A stretch of DNA of 64,000 nt, taken from positions 248,001 to 312,000 of the forward strand of contig VXBM01000139.1 in NCBI GenBank assembly GCA_013400155.1. Reading direction: 5' to 3'. The position numbers and the translations under genes were made by a program. Within the stretch, counting starts at the first letter, position 1; each line of letters begins with the position of its first letter. The stretch comes from Helopsaltes ochotensis (Eukaryota; Chordata; Aves; Passeriformes; Locustellidae). A model generated the notes under the pieces. The model was not told the origin of the DNA. It saw only the letters and a list, made by a program, of their open reading frames with translations, and ran no database searches. Of this stretch, positions 22,911 through 35,584 are shown one piece after another.

Positions 22911-25900
22911 GTGCCTTTGGAAACACAGAAAGAAATGCCACCACAAGCTGGAGTCCTATTTAAGAATTTTCACATATTTAAGAATGTGATGAAATAAAGA
23001 CTTTCTTACTTCATGAGGTCTTTTTGATTAGCTTTATAACCAGATATACACTGAAGAAAAAGTAGCCCTCATCATACCACACTGATAGAGCCACTGCTTC
23101 ACAGAAGTTATACAGTACACATTCTGCTTGGAAGCAGTGCCTTTCTGTGGCGAGTCAGGCTATCCCATGTACTTGGGCAGGGATCCACTCACTATGAGCC
23201 ATATTTATATCTCAAAGTTCAAGACACTGAATGTAGAAGCAGCTCAAAGCCACTCATCATGCTTATCAGAATACACTGTGCAATGCAGACAATCTATTAT
23301 TTACTGTAAATAAACAGGAAATAATTATAAGATCCAATAAATGTCAGATTAATTCAGATTAGCAGCAGACTTTCATGACTTCAAACATACCATGGTTCAC
23401 TAAGGAGAATTGGTCACGGGTTCCTTTTACTAAAATGTATTTGTGGGTAAGTTCTTAAGAGAATAATTTTAAAAAATCAGAAAAGAAATGGGCAATGGAA
23501 TTATATTCGAGACATTAAATGTAGCCACTTCTTCTACTTATGTCTATCCATTGCCTATTGGTTTTCTAGTGTGATGAGAACAACAAAGGAACAACTCAAA
23601 CCCCTTATGTCCACTAGTACCTCCAAGTAAAGGGTGTCTAAGAAGACAGCCAAGATATCTGGGTGCTGTTCAGCTGTCTCAGGATTAGGCCTTTAGCAAC
23701 ATCAGAGTGCAGAGAGAAGGACTTCCACAGAGTACTGAGGATTTCTGGCCTGATCCACTTTCATGAGATCCTCAGACTTCTAGTTCTTGCAGCACTGTTG
23801 TGATCTGGTAAAATCCTTTCCAGAGCTGACTTTGAGAGATGTGGGTTTCTGTGCTCACAGTGTTACAGAAAGGAAACAAAACATGAGGGATGACTACAGA
23901 AATGAACATTAATGGTTACTATTAAGATAATTTTGCTTCAGTTAGAATGAACAAGTCAACAATTATACATGAAAAATTAGCTTTTATTAAAAATGTTTAG
24001 TAATAAGCAATGATTTTTCGAAATTTTTTTAACTTACTAAACCTAAACATACAAAGTCAGAAGCAAACAAGAAACTGCTTGGTTAAAATCTTACTGAAGG
24101 TTAACTTGTCAGTAGTTCTATTAGATTTCCTGCAAGGCTTGCTTTTGAAGTATCTCATTTATTGTACTGTTGGCTTTACTTTACAGAGATGCTCATCCTC
24201 CAGCAGAGATGCGTAGTTAACAACATGGATGATTAGATTCATTTATATAAACAGAAGAAAGAAAAAAATATGTTATACCCATCTCTGTGTACAAAACCTA
24301 TTTCTCTATGTTAATGGTTGCACAGGATTCAGAGCTCCATATGCTGGCTCCTGCAGCCCAAGGCAGCTCTTAAACTGACTGCAGTTTGCATATTACCAGC
24401 ATGAAAACAGACTAATTTCATATTAATTCATGAAAGTATTCTTTGGTCACAAATATCCTGTACCTACCCAGTTTACAGTACATCAGATGCTATTTTTCAG
24501 CCTTTTAAGTAGCTTGTTTTATTTTATTCATGACATTCAGATTTTTCTCATGAATGTATATTCAGTTTCTGCGTGCATGCATGTGCACAAAATCTGAGTT
24601 GTTTCTAGGCAGACACATCAGGATAGAAAAAAAGGATTCCATTTACCTTCTGATAGCTTTCAGGTGTCAGACTGCAACCGCCCTAGTCTAAAATAGTCTT
24701 TCCTTGGAGTCCCTTGGGATACACAGATCATCTTTAAGGTACCACATTACTAAGGTTTTCAGAATACATAAAATAGGAAATTCGTGATCACTTTATATTA
24801 TTGTCCATAACACTGTAAAGCCACATTATTCAAACTCAAAGTCTTATTTTTGGTGTGAAAAATTTAAGACTGAGTAAGGGAAAATCTAGCTCCTGAGGAT
24901 GCAGGTAAGAGTGTCCAGACAATGACACTTTGCTTAAAAGGCACACCAAGAAAAGGCAAGCTAGGTTCCTCTCTGATGGTTTAAACTTGTTTTATATTTT
25001 CTCTTATACATATATATATATATGAATATATATGTGTGTATATCTACACAAATCAATGTATGCACACACACTTCTGAGTTTTTGAGAACAGAAAGTTCAA
25101 GAAGTAGAAATTACTTTATATAAATAAGAACCATACTAATAGGGGGAAGTTGGTACTGTTATTTTTTCCTGCATTATGATTATAATCTAATGACACAGTG
25201 ATATGTTTATACCATTTTTTACTTTACATCATTTCATTTTATAAATGTGAGGCGTAGGACTACCAGGTACATTTTATCTTGCCTAAAGTAATTTCTATGG
25301 ATCCTCTGTGTTCTTGCATTTTCACAAGGAATGGTCATGGCTCTAAGAAGTATGAAGAGAGTTGAAGATAAGGATGTTCTAATAATCACAATTAAGATTT
25401 ATTTGACTCTAGGGTTTACATGTCAGAGCATGGTGTGCATGCAAACACAAAGAGAATGACAAGGACAGCGACAGCTGTATATGGCTCCAACCCAAGTACT
25501 GGTACCAGCATGGTGGCTGTAGAATGCTGATCCTGTAAGAATTTTTTGTTTCCATTGGCATAAGCTTTGTGACATTACGCATCATTTCCAAAATCAGCAC
25601 TGTTCCATCTAAGTGGTCCATATATGTTGATAATTAATGTTAAGAGGTATGAGATGATTACTAACTTCCAGAAAACGTTTAACAGAAGATGCCCATACAG
25701 TAGTCATCATTAAAAGTTTAACAGCTGGAGACTGAATGTAAAGTTCTTTTCAGCTATATTGTTTAAAGAAGTATGACTATCACAGTGAAGTTATTTACAT
25801 ACAAGGCAACAATAGTACAGATTTCAATAGAGAACACAGTAGATTGTTCAGAGTGGATCACATTTTCTGCCAAGTCTGAAGTATTTCTCACAATGTTGTA

Positions 25901-26542
25901 AATTCTACCAATAGATATTCTACAACATAAACCAGACAAGAACTTCTAAAAAGCTATTAAGAGCTTGGTCCTGCATTTCTGAGTTCCAAAATCTACTAAC
26001 AGAAAACTATAGGAATTTTGAATGTTTAGCAATTGCAGGACAAACCCCTCAGAACACTATTAAACACTGCTTCTTTTCTGTACTTATTAAATATAAGTAA
26101 TCCATCTATTTTCTTTGGTTTTTAAATTACTATCCCTTTGTAGCTGTAATGTGAAAACAAACAAACCTCAAAGCACTAATAATTCCCCTCTCCCCTCAAA
26201 ACAGTGATTAAAAAAACCCCAAATGAAACAAAAAATATATCCAGAAAGTATAGCTGTTACTTCATTATAAAACTATGGTGCAAAATTGAGGTTCATACTG
26301 GTCAGAATTGCAATAGCAATTGGAAGTTTACACTTAAGGAGTGACTGTAAGTATTGCTTCTCCTGAATAACAAAAATTAAAACTGATTAGGCACTTGTTT
26401 TCTTGTTTAATGACAGCTGACTCAGTGTGCGTACAAATGACAGAAATACTCTCTCAAAGAATGCTCTGTAGTGTAACAACTGTATTATTCAACTACAACA
26501 GTCCCTGATTCAGGATAGCAGAAAAACGTGCCTATTACTTAC
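22911..26542. other. intergenic sequence downstream of STK3, no gene seen
   Basis: AT-rich DNA without coding signal. It contains a TA/TG simple repeat near 25010. A second TTTATT (AATAAA on the - strand) at 25398-25403 could serve a long form of the STK3 3' UTR. Confidence 0.45.
25010..25052. repeat. (TA)n/(TG)n microsatellite
   Basis: ATATATATAT with an interrupted second block and a short TGTGTG part. Confidence 0.85.
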
Positions 26543-27197
26543 TTTATTCCTAAATTTTACTGCTATGAACGGGCTGGATACATGTTCAAGTGCTGTCCTG
26601 AATCAGGATACTTGTTGAAATTGGAATTTTGAAAGATAATACAGTGGTGAGCAGCTTTTAATGAAAAGCTATATATATTATATAGCTTTACTAGCTATAA
26701 TATACTACAATAGCAATTTTATCTAATTTGACTCTGCTCTCCACAATATTATCCTAATACTTCCCAACAGAAAACAGGCATAAAATAAATAGGATAACCA
26801 AAGATTACATAATAAATATGCTACTAAGTGGGAGAAAAATACATTGCAATATAAGGCTCGGTAGTGTTGCACAATCAAGAAATCATTCCAGGTGCTCCAA
26901 AACACAATTCCCAATGTACAATACCAAGTTACCACTACACACCTGAAAAAGACAGGGAGGTAACAAATTAAACATCTATTACATTAAACATTTGGAAATG
27001 CAAACAAGGGGTAAAGTGTTTTGCCTCCTTTGCAGAACACCATATGAATGTTCTTGACTGTTGCTATTGTCACTGCTTGTGAAGGAAAATTTAACAGACT
27101 GGGTTTTTGGAAACTCTCATAATTGAATTCCTTCTGACTTACAAAGTTACCAGTGTCCACATTGATTGTTAGTATTATGTCTGAAATTAAAACAAAC
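26543..27197 (-). other. STK3: probable STK3 3' UTR
   Basis: Sequence following the STK3 stop on the - strand. AATAAA on that strand at 26548-26543 would end a UTR of about 650 bases. A perfect 11-bp-arm hairpin lies inside at 26665-26689. Other signals lie further down, so a longer UTR is possible. Confidence 0.45.
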
Positions 27198-27356
27198 TCA
27201 GAAATTTTGCTGCCTCCGTTTCTTTGCATCCATCGCATCTAGGATAGGTTGCCTCTTTGCAGTGTACCTCTGACGAAGCTCCTCAATTTCTCGTTCCATC
27301 ATAGGGTCCAAAGCCTTTAATCTCATCTGTAATTCTTCTAAACTCAGATTCTTTAA
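27198..27356 (-). CDS. STK3: STK3 (MST2) terminal coding exon, SARAH domain
   Basis: This exon encodes the last 52 residues and the stop of serine/threonine kinase 3. It begins LKNLSLEELQ and ends AKKRRQQNF, corresponding to about residues 440-491 of the 491-residue human protein, apparently without change. Family knowledge: MST2 phosphorylates LATS1/2 and MOB1 in the Hippo pathway. This segment is most of the SARAH coiled-coil helix, which homodimerises the kinase and binds SAV1 and RASSF proteins. Seen here: an acceptor TTTTGCAG just before TTAAAG (L K) at 27356, and stop TGA at 27200-27198. The kinase domain (about 27-278) and linker exons are not in this window. The paralogue STK4 (MST1) is less likely given the exact C-terminal match and the neighbouring KCNS2 rather than KCNS1. 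Confidence 0.97.
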   Translation of the reverse strand, partial: LKNLSLEELQMRLKALDPMMEREIEELRQRYTAKRQPILDAMDAKKRRQQNF

Positions 27357-27690
27357 CTGCAAAACAACCAAACGAAAAACAATCCCACAAAAAATATTAG
27401 AAACTGTTTTCAACAAAAAAGAAAATCATTGCCTTTCATAAGCCTTTAATTTACAGCTGCAGGGTTTTTACACACTTACAGTGTATGTATGCATATATAT
27501 AAAACCGTAGATATAGCCAAAAGCCTTACTGCGCTCCACAGTAAATAACAGTATATAAAAGCAAACACACATAGAGCATTTAATTTAAAATAAAATAAAA
27601 TAAACCTTTGCAAACTTTGCAAATAAATCGCAAATAAATACAGGCCTGGAGTTTAACTCATTAGGCTGAAAAAAGCATGCCACAAATACA

Positions 27691-27746
27691 AAAAAAAAAA
27701 ATATATATATATACACACACACATATATATACTCACATATATAACT
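27691..27746. repeat. A-run with (TA)n/(CA)n microsatellite
   Basis: Poly-A of 12, then ATATATATATAT, ACACACACAC, ATATATATA. A compound simple repeat just inside the STK3 last intron. Confidence 0.9.
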
Positions 27747-28860
27747 TATATTGCATAATCAAATACTTCTTACCAAACTTGTTAAAAGCTTGAAAAACAG
27801 CTGCTGTAAGTAATACTCTTGACAGATATTTAGAAGTACTTTCTGATAAGAATGACAAGGCACCTGTCTTCCTCAACAGACTGCTGTCAGAATTACTCAA
27901 AACAAATTGCTAACAATGTTTTAAGCAATACATGAAATAATTTCGTGAATTCATGGGGGTTACCTTCGACCAAGTTCTTTTCTCTCTAAAAGTATTTTCT
28001 CAGAATGTTTAACAGTTCATTACATTTCACTTATTAAAAGTGACTGATCATACAACACAGAAATGATTTCACTGCCTTGCTGGCAGCTGGCAACAAAGGT
28101 TGGAGTCTTGTCAGATACTGGGGCATGTTGGGCACTACTGCTCCACCTGCTATTGCAGGGAATGATCTGCATTTGAAATGCATTCTTTGTCTGGCCTATG
28201 TGATTTTTTCTTGATGTAATTTAGTGCCTTTCTGCATTTCTGTCTTGTCAGAATTGCCAATGTGCCATTATTCTTCACCGGCATGAAAAACAGTCAGCAA
28301 ATTTCAAATATTTCAAACAATATTCAAGTATTATTTTCTCTTAGGAAAGGGATAATCTTTATTCTGTTTGCAAATACCTTGACATTGCAAATGAACACAC
28401 TACCTAACTCATGGGTAAAAAAAATACTTTTCTGAATCAACTACTAATGAGTCAATACTTCATTCATGAATCTAGGGCAGGCTTCCATCAACACAATTTG
28501 ATCTGTTTTCCCTCAGGAATTAACTGCTACTTTTGATCTTTATTTTTATCAGCAATTGAGGCATATAAATCAGCAACACATACTGCTACATACAGTTTAA
28601 ACCTCAGCATTATGACTTCTACTAACAGATCACATCACACAAAGTAAACAAATAATTTAAAGTCATAATAAAGAGAGAAGACATATCAGAAACGCATAAT
28701 AGAGCATATGGAAAAGATGCACGTTTTCATGCAACATCATTTTGACCATAAGATTCCTAATGAAGAAAACAATTAAACCCCAGATGTCAAAATATCTTCA
28801 AGGACCAAAGATCCCAAGACTTGTATGAGACTTCAGATGTGCTCAGCAATGTTGGTCTTA

Positions 28861-29330
28861 CAGAATCACAGAATATGCCAAGTTGGAAGGGACCCACGAG
28901 GATCATCAATGTCCAACTCCCGGCCCTGCACAGTACAGCCCCAAGAGTCACACCACATGCCTGGGAACATTGTTCAAATAGTTCTTGAACTCTTTCAGGC
29001 TTGGTGCTGTGATCACTTCCCTGGGGAGCTGTTCCAGCGCCCAACCACCCTCTGGGTGAAAACCTTTTTGAAATATCCAACCCAAACCTTCCCTGACACA
29101 ACTTCAGGCCATTCCCTCAGGTCCTGTCACTGGGCATCACAAAGAAGAGATCAGGGCCTGCTCCTCCTCTTCCTCTCATGAGGAAGTTGTAGATGACAAT
29201 GAGATCTCCACTCAGTGTCCTCCAGGCTGAACAAACCAAATGACCTCAGATGTTCTTCATATGGCTTCTCCTCTAGACCCTTCACCATCTTTGTTGCCCT
29301 CCTTGTGACACTTTGTTTGCCCTCCTTTTC
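28861..29330 (-). mobile_element. CR1 LINE 3' end, - strand
   Basis: It starts with CAGAATCACAGAAT, the reverse complement of the CR1 terminal octamer repeat, followed by TTGGAAGGGACCCACGAGGATCATC and the typical CR1 3' UTR and ORF2 C-terminal region (CTGTTCCAGCGCCCAACCACCC, CTCCAGGCTGAACAAACC, GACCCTTCACCATCTTTGTT). About 470 bases, 5'-truncated, moderately diverged. It has the same orientation as STK3. The open frames on it are broken element remnants. Confidence 0.92.
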
Positions 29331-29699
29331 TCTCTCCAAAAGACTCTTCTTATGAAGGAAAGAGTTGCCTCCCAAGCCATCAAATATCATCCAGTTTACT
29401 GCACTCCTCCCATCTGACATATAGAAAAAAGGATGGGGGAAAGGAATTCCTCAGTTACCAAGACTTCTGCAGAAAAAGGCGTTTTCATTTTCAGAGAAAG
29501 AAAATATTAAAAGCATGCGCTATTCTATTTAATTTTTAGCCCATTGGTATATGTCACATGATGCACTTTTCAGTGAAGATACTCTCTTAGAGGAGTTAAG
29601 TATCAGAGATTTTAAGTATAATGGGGAGAGATGACAGTGCCGACTCCACGGTTTAACTAATCCTAAGACAGCACAGACGAGAGGAGCAATAAACCCACG

Positions 29700-29744
29700 T
29701 GTGACAGGAATAATGTAATTAGCATGAGTGACAGGAGTAATGCA
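29700..29744. repeat. short imperfect direct repeat
   Basis: Two copies of GTGACAGGARTAATG, about 28 bases apart, the first followed by TAATTA-type and the second by ATGCAT-type sequence. No known function. Confidence 0.6.
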
Positions 29745-30723
29745 TTTGGGGCTCCAAAGACCAGCAAATGCCTAAGGCAGACACTGAGGGGGCAGACACT
29801 GTGTTTTATGAGAACTGCCAGTGATGAAGTCCCTACCCACTCTTGGCCAGTCTGGACAGCCACTTACTCTCACTCAGTCACCACTACAGACATCAGGCTT
29901 AAGCTGCACAGGATAGACTCCAACTGATGTAATCATGTAATTATTCTGCCCTGAAAAACAGTTTTTCATAAATTCAGAGAAAAATGTGGTGGGTGAGTTT
30001 TTATTTAAATTTCAACCAAGAAACAGAGCCAGCAAAGAGAATTAACTACTGTTTAAAGATCACAGACAGCTGGGATTAATATTAAAATATAAAGAAAACT
30101 AATTTTTTAGGTCAGAGACCAAGACTCTTTCAGAATTATCTTGGACATGTCACCCAGGAGATCCAGATAGCCAGAGTATTCACCGATATGAATGGCTGAT
30201 GCTCAGGACATTTAAAGGAAGGCAGAAAACAGAACAGTTAGGAAGGTCTCACCTATCTGACATCAGATGAGAAAGCCATTTCATCAGCCACAGTCGAATC
30301 TGGGAAATATGTGTGTGTGTCTGTGCACGTATATGTCTCCTTGGCAAACCTGAAAATAGATTTCCTTGACTTCTGGCTGTGTTATAGGTATTACCTCACA
30401 AACCCTAAAAGCCTGCAATAATCCAAACACTGGTTGCAACAGCAAATATATCAAGTAAGATGTGCAGAAATAACTCAAAGAAGATATTTCATTATTCCTA
30501 TATAATGTGTTGCCCTGCATGTCAAATATTTTGGTTCAAATTCTTAAAGCAATAGAGCTCAGCATTCATTTACTTCCCCTTGCAAACAGTTTGCAATTTA
30601 AACTGCCATAAATAATTCATCAAGTAGCTTGTTCTAACTACTGGGGCTACTGGCATTAATGGGAAGGGAGATTCAGTAGCACAAGCTACAGGAATTCAGA
30701 GAGGCTTTAAATTATATTTCAAT

Positions 30724-30774
30724 AGCTTTTAAAAAGCTGCTAACTGTAACAATTGTTACAATTACAATTGTAAT
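30724..30774. repeat. cluster of three palindromes
   Basis: AGCTTTTAAAAAGCT (30724-30738, single-base centre), then TGTAACAATTGTTACA (30745-30760) and directly abutting ATTACAATTGTAAT (30761-30774). Each is perfect; the last two each contain a CAATTG core. Confidence 0.85.
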
Positions 30775-32059
30775 CAGGATAGTATTTGTGTGACAATAAT
30801 AGACAGTTCAATTTTTGCCACTCCACATAATGGACTGAATCACGCCCTTTCAGAGATCAAACACCCACAGCCACACAAGAGACTGCAATTAGTGTCAGGA
30901 TGGGCCACTTCCAAGACAGAGGTCTTAATGGAGTTTCTGGCAGGCAGCAGTGTTTGCCTTCACTGGACCCTTTATTTCACCAGGTTATCACATGGACTTG
31001 GGAAAACAATAGTCCAAACTCGCAACTTATAATGCCACACACAGACAGCCTTTTAGAGTGAGTACAAATACCCAGTTTTCCAGAAGAAAGATTAGGTGTA
31101 CAAAGATGAAACTTTTCTCCTTAAAGATGTATTTGTTAACCTAATCATTAAAAAGAGCTACAATATATAAGGGAAACAAATCACTTAAACCTCAAACCAC
31201 TGCCAGAGCCAGATGACATTGAATAATTTCTCATTGAAGTTGATGTATTCTCAAGACACAGCCACATGCAAAGAAGCCTCACTGAAATTCTTTGCTTTGC
31301 TAGAACAAGGGAAATCAGCTTTGCCTATGAAGAGATCAGACAACAATCATCCTTATGGGCCAAGCTCCCAGCACTGCAAGCTGAGTGCCAGCAGCTCCTG
31401 CCTCCACCTTCTCCTCTCCCTGATCCAGGGGGAAATCCTGGTGGAAGGCAACCTTTCAGAAAGGAGTTCCATCGACCCAAGTTTCTAGTGGCAGAAGTAT
31501 CTTTCAGCAGCACTAACCTAACATGGGACAAACGAATAAAAGCATAACTAACCTTCTAACTGAACTACAATTTTCAGTTATAATCTTTGGAAAAGGTAAC
31601 TCAGCCATACACCTGGGAGACCAGTAAGTCTGGAAACTCAGTACACTTAATCTCAAACTTTTAGCAAATGGGACATCTATCATTTAACTTCTCCTTGCTC
31701 ATTTTTCAACTTACTTGTAACAGGTTAGAGGCTTTTCCAGGAAAGGCCACATGTAGAAGCTAAAAAGGATTGCCGTGATGTGATTACCGTTAGCAAGCTT
31801 TTCTTAATGTGACTGTCCTCATTATGCTGGGATACAGTAAAAATCCAAAGGTTGAGGCAGCTCCAGGCATGAAGTGTACCAGTTGCCATCAGAAAACAGG
31901 TCAGAGCTGGAAGCGCTTCACAGACAGGCGCACTGCCCTTGTGTGAAGGTGGTAGGAGCCACTGCAATCAGTCCAGGGGTTTAAAATAATCCAGCATGAT
32001 CACGCAAGGTTTGTTGAACACAGTGAAAATTAGCATGTCATCAGAAGAATATTTCCTAT

Positions 32060-32988
32060 TGTAGTGGGTTGACCCTGTGTGGATGCCAGGCACCCACCAA
32101 AGCTGCTCTATCACTCCTGCAACTGGACACGATAGAGAAAATATAACAAAGATTCAAGAGGTAAGATAAGGTCTGGGAGAGATCACTCTCCAAATTCTAT
32201 CATGGGTCAAGCAGAACTGAATTGGGGATACTAATTAAATTTACTTATAACAAAATCAGAGCAGGATAATGAGAAGTCAATGAATCTCAAAAACACCTTC
32301 CTTCCACCCCTCCCTCCTTCCCCCACCAGCAGAGTGAGACAGGGAATGGAGGTTTTGATCAGTTTATCACATGTTGTTTCTGCTGCTGTGCAGGAAGAGC
32401 TGTCCTTCCCCTGTTCCAGTGTGGGGTCCCTCCCATGGGAGAAAGTCCTTCATAAACTTTTCCCAATGTGAATCCATCCCATGGGCAACAGTCTGCACAA
32501 ACTACTGCAATGTGGGTCACTCTTCCACAGGGTGTAGGCCTTCCAGGACAGGCTGCTCCAGCATGGGCCACACACAGGGTGACAAGTCCTACCAGGAAAC
32601 CTGCTCCAGCATGGGTTCTTCTCTCCACAGGTCTGCATGTCCCCCCCCCCAGGAGTCTGCTCCAGCATGTGCCTCCCAAAGATTCACAGATCTCTTTCCA
32701 GCATCCACCTGCTCTGGTGTGGGTCTTCTTGATGAGCTGCAGGTGGATCTCTGCATCCCCATTTACCTCCATGAACTGTAGGCCACAATTACCACAAGAA
32801 ATACCTTTTTTTTCCTTCTTAAATACGTTATCACAGAGGCGTTACCACCATTCCTGACTGGCTCAGCATTGGCCAGCAGAGGGTCCAGAGCTGGCTGGCA
32901 TTGGCTCTGCTGGACATGAAGAAAGCTTCTGGCAGCTTCTCACAGAAGCCACCCTGCTACCAAAACCTGGCCACAGAAACCAAATACA
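32060..32988 (+). mobile_element. solo LTR of an avian ERVL-type endogenous retrovirus
   Basis: A 929-base element starting TGTAGTGGGTTGACCC and ending CCAAATACA, the TG...CA borders of an LTR. Flanks are CCTAT (32055-32059) and CTTAT (32989-32993), a 5-bp target-site duplication with one mismatch. The interior has the features I know from this bird LTR type: a region of imperfect CTGCTCCAGCATGGG-like units (about 32400-32770), a TTAAATACG possible TATA element near 32819, and GCTTCTCACAGAAGCCACCC near the end. No gag, pol or env sequence lies next to it, so it is a solo LTR left by recombination. It lies antisense in the STK3 intron. The exact family name needs a repeat library. Open frames on it are not viral genes. 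Confidence 0.85.
32400..32770. repeat. internal degenerate tandem units of the LTR
   Basis: Repeated CTGCTCCAGCATGGG-like modules, about 30-60 bases apart, with a C10 run near 32641. They are part of the 32060-32988 LTR and explain the overlapping cysteine- and serine-rich open frames on both strands. Confidence 0.7.
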
Positions 32989-34207
32989 CTTATGCCAAAA
33001 ACATTCTTACTCTTCCAGCAGTGACACACAAGGAACTCTTCCCTCACATACTGATGCACTCACCTCCCAGAACCAAACTTCTGCAAGGGAAGTGCAACAA
33101 GTTTTACTTTTTTGTCTTTTGGTCTAACTTCTTGCATCCCATATGGACCATGTTCATTTGGATCACTATTTTCAGCAAATCAAAGAATAATTACTTGCAG
33201 TCAATACTACTGCCTGCAGGAGGATCCACACTGTATCTTACATATTTTGTTTATAATCCTCATCAAGCCATACTGATGAAAATTCTGAACCAAAGGGGCA
33301 CTTGGAAAATAGGTGTGCATTCCTACCTATAGACCTGAGTTCTGAACAATAAGCTCAGAAGGAAGGAGGTAAAGTACAATCAAAAATGGACTCTCAGAGT
33401 TGTGAAGTCAAAAAGTACAATGTAAATCCTGACCACTGGATTCCACATGTGTCCAGCACAGGAGCCAGAAGGAGAGACATATATCTATGATACTTGGTGG
33501 TGCTTGTGGTTCATGGATTTAGGTCAGGGCGTCTGGAACTCAATAGCCACACTTGGCCAGCACATACCTGTAGCCATCCAAACTTTTCAAGGGGTGGAAG
33601 CCAAAGTTGTGGTGGATGCACAACACTACAACCTTAATCCATTCTGGACAGCAAGAAGGGTAAATAAAACCGCTATAACAATTATATTTTCAATAGACTA
33701 AAAGTATATTTCATTATTAATTCCATAATGCATGAATTACCATTGCAAACCTCTAGTCTACCAAAGTAAATTATGAAATACTGCTATTAAGCTGGTGCAA
33801 CAAAAACAAGCAAATGTATTTTCAGAGTTTAAATTATTAAGAAAATAGATATTCAATCAAAAAATTATCTGTATCAAGTTTGTTGTGTTTACTTGAAAAA
33901 TAAATTCTTCCTAGCAACTGCTTAAATGAATCTTACATGCAACATGCCTATTAGGGTCCTTTGATTAAAAAAAATATGGATTGTTAATACTATATTCTGA
34001 GTCATCTATTTCCCATCTGCTAGCAATTCCTACAGTATGAATTATCAACAGAATGGCTAACAACAATTATTGCATCAATAGCAATTGCAAAAGGGGGTTG
34101 CTCATAGCACCTTCTAAGATTTAACTAGTGCATATCTGGGATAGTCTTGTGTGTTAGTGGTCTCAGGTAACAGAAACTTTTCTCTCCGGATGTTCACCTC
34201 CCTCTGT

Positions 34208-34210
<3 letters not shown>

Positions 34211-34251
<41 letters not shown>

Positions 34252-34259
34252 GCTTCAAA

Positions 34260-34343
<84 letters not shown>
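34211..34343. repeat. extreme poly-T tract, 40 T + 81 T
   Basis: Forty uninterrupted T (34211-34250), a 12-base spacer, then 81 uninterrupted T (34263-34343). The lysine-rich open frame on the - strand is only this tract. CR1 elements have no poly-A tail, and on the - strand no AATAAA lies just before the A run, so a retrocopy tail is not supported. Confidence 0.95.
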
Positions 34344-34346
<3 letters not shown>

Positions 34347-35584
34347 GGTATAAAAAGTTAAACTTGAGTCAGAATCCAAAAGATACAAGGTCAGCCTTTC
34401 TGCCCAATTTCTCTCTACTATAGTATCACATCCAAAATCTGTGAATCTCACTGGTGAAAAAATTGTCACGTTTGTGTGCAAGGAAGTACTCCCCAGCTAC
34501 TGTTGTCTGCTCAGCTGCTCCCATGCAGCAACAGGAGAACTGCTTTATGTTTGCTTATACAGCAAATCCTGCTGACCCTGCCTATTGAGGGTCAGGTGAG
34601 GATGAGCTGTCTCAGGCACCCACTGGCCACGCAGCAGAGCTCTGACTTGCTGCCATCCCCACCCCTGCTGTCACTACAGTGAGCAAATCAGTCACAAGAA
34701 AACAAATTCCTATGGGGAATGGAGTGAGGGCATTTATTTCAGGGTGTTTGAAGAGCAAGAATCCTTGTTGCAATGCACTAAGTTATACAAATATAAAAAG
34801 GACCCCATTTACTGTAACAATTTATAGGAGAGAAGGACTGACAACTGTCGAAAGCCAAAGTTCATTCCACAGGACTGCAGCTACCTTAAGCATCTTGAGA
34901 GCTAAAATAAGCATGTAAGAGAAAATTAAAGATGGACAAGTTCATGTATTTTTAAAATGTTTTTCTACAGATAAAATTGTATTTAACTTCTCCATGATTA
35001 ATGCCTATTTTCCCTAGTAGAATTCTCTCTGCTCTAACATTAAAGCTGAATAGAATTTTAGCAAGACAAAGCTAAATCTTAGTCAGTACCATCAATATTT
35101 TTCAGCTCCAGGAGACTTTTCTCAGCTTCACACAAAGTGACATTTCAATAGAAATCACAAAAACAAAAACAAAACTGTTTTCTGTAGCATTAGTTTATAC
35201 TAATTTGCATGCTTTTTTGAATAGTGCCCAGGGCTCCCCTTTGAGCACATTAAATACTGCCAGTACTAAAATTCAAAAATCATGAGCTGAGTCATTTACC
35301 TTCACCAAATTACCCTTAAAATTAGATTCCTAAAATAAGTTGTTTTTAGGAGAAGGGAAATGTCTTTTTATTTTCCTTTTTATTTCTAAATCATCAGGAG
35401 GCAGCTAAAATCTAAATATTTCTGCAATTAAAAAGGCTAAAAAGCTCAGGGGAAAAAAATCTAGTAGTCAAAAATTGAAATGAACAATCCTGATTATTGG
35501 AACTGAAATCTAAGGAAAAGTACAGCTTATCATGAACAGCAAGTGTATAATCAGCAATAACATCAATTTTTGCCTGTTGCAATT

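Noticed and set aside
32359..32857. Overlapping 70-137-residue frames on both strands
   Set aside because: They lie in the non-coding LTR and arise from its tandem CTCCAGCATGGG modules; no gag, pol or env motif is seen.
34194..34481. Lysine-rich open frame on the - strand
   Set aside because: It is the translation of the poly-A/poly-T tract.
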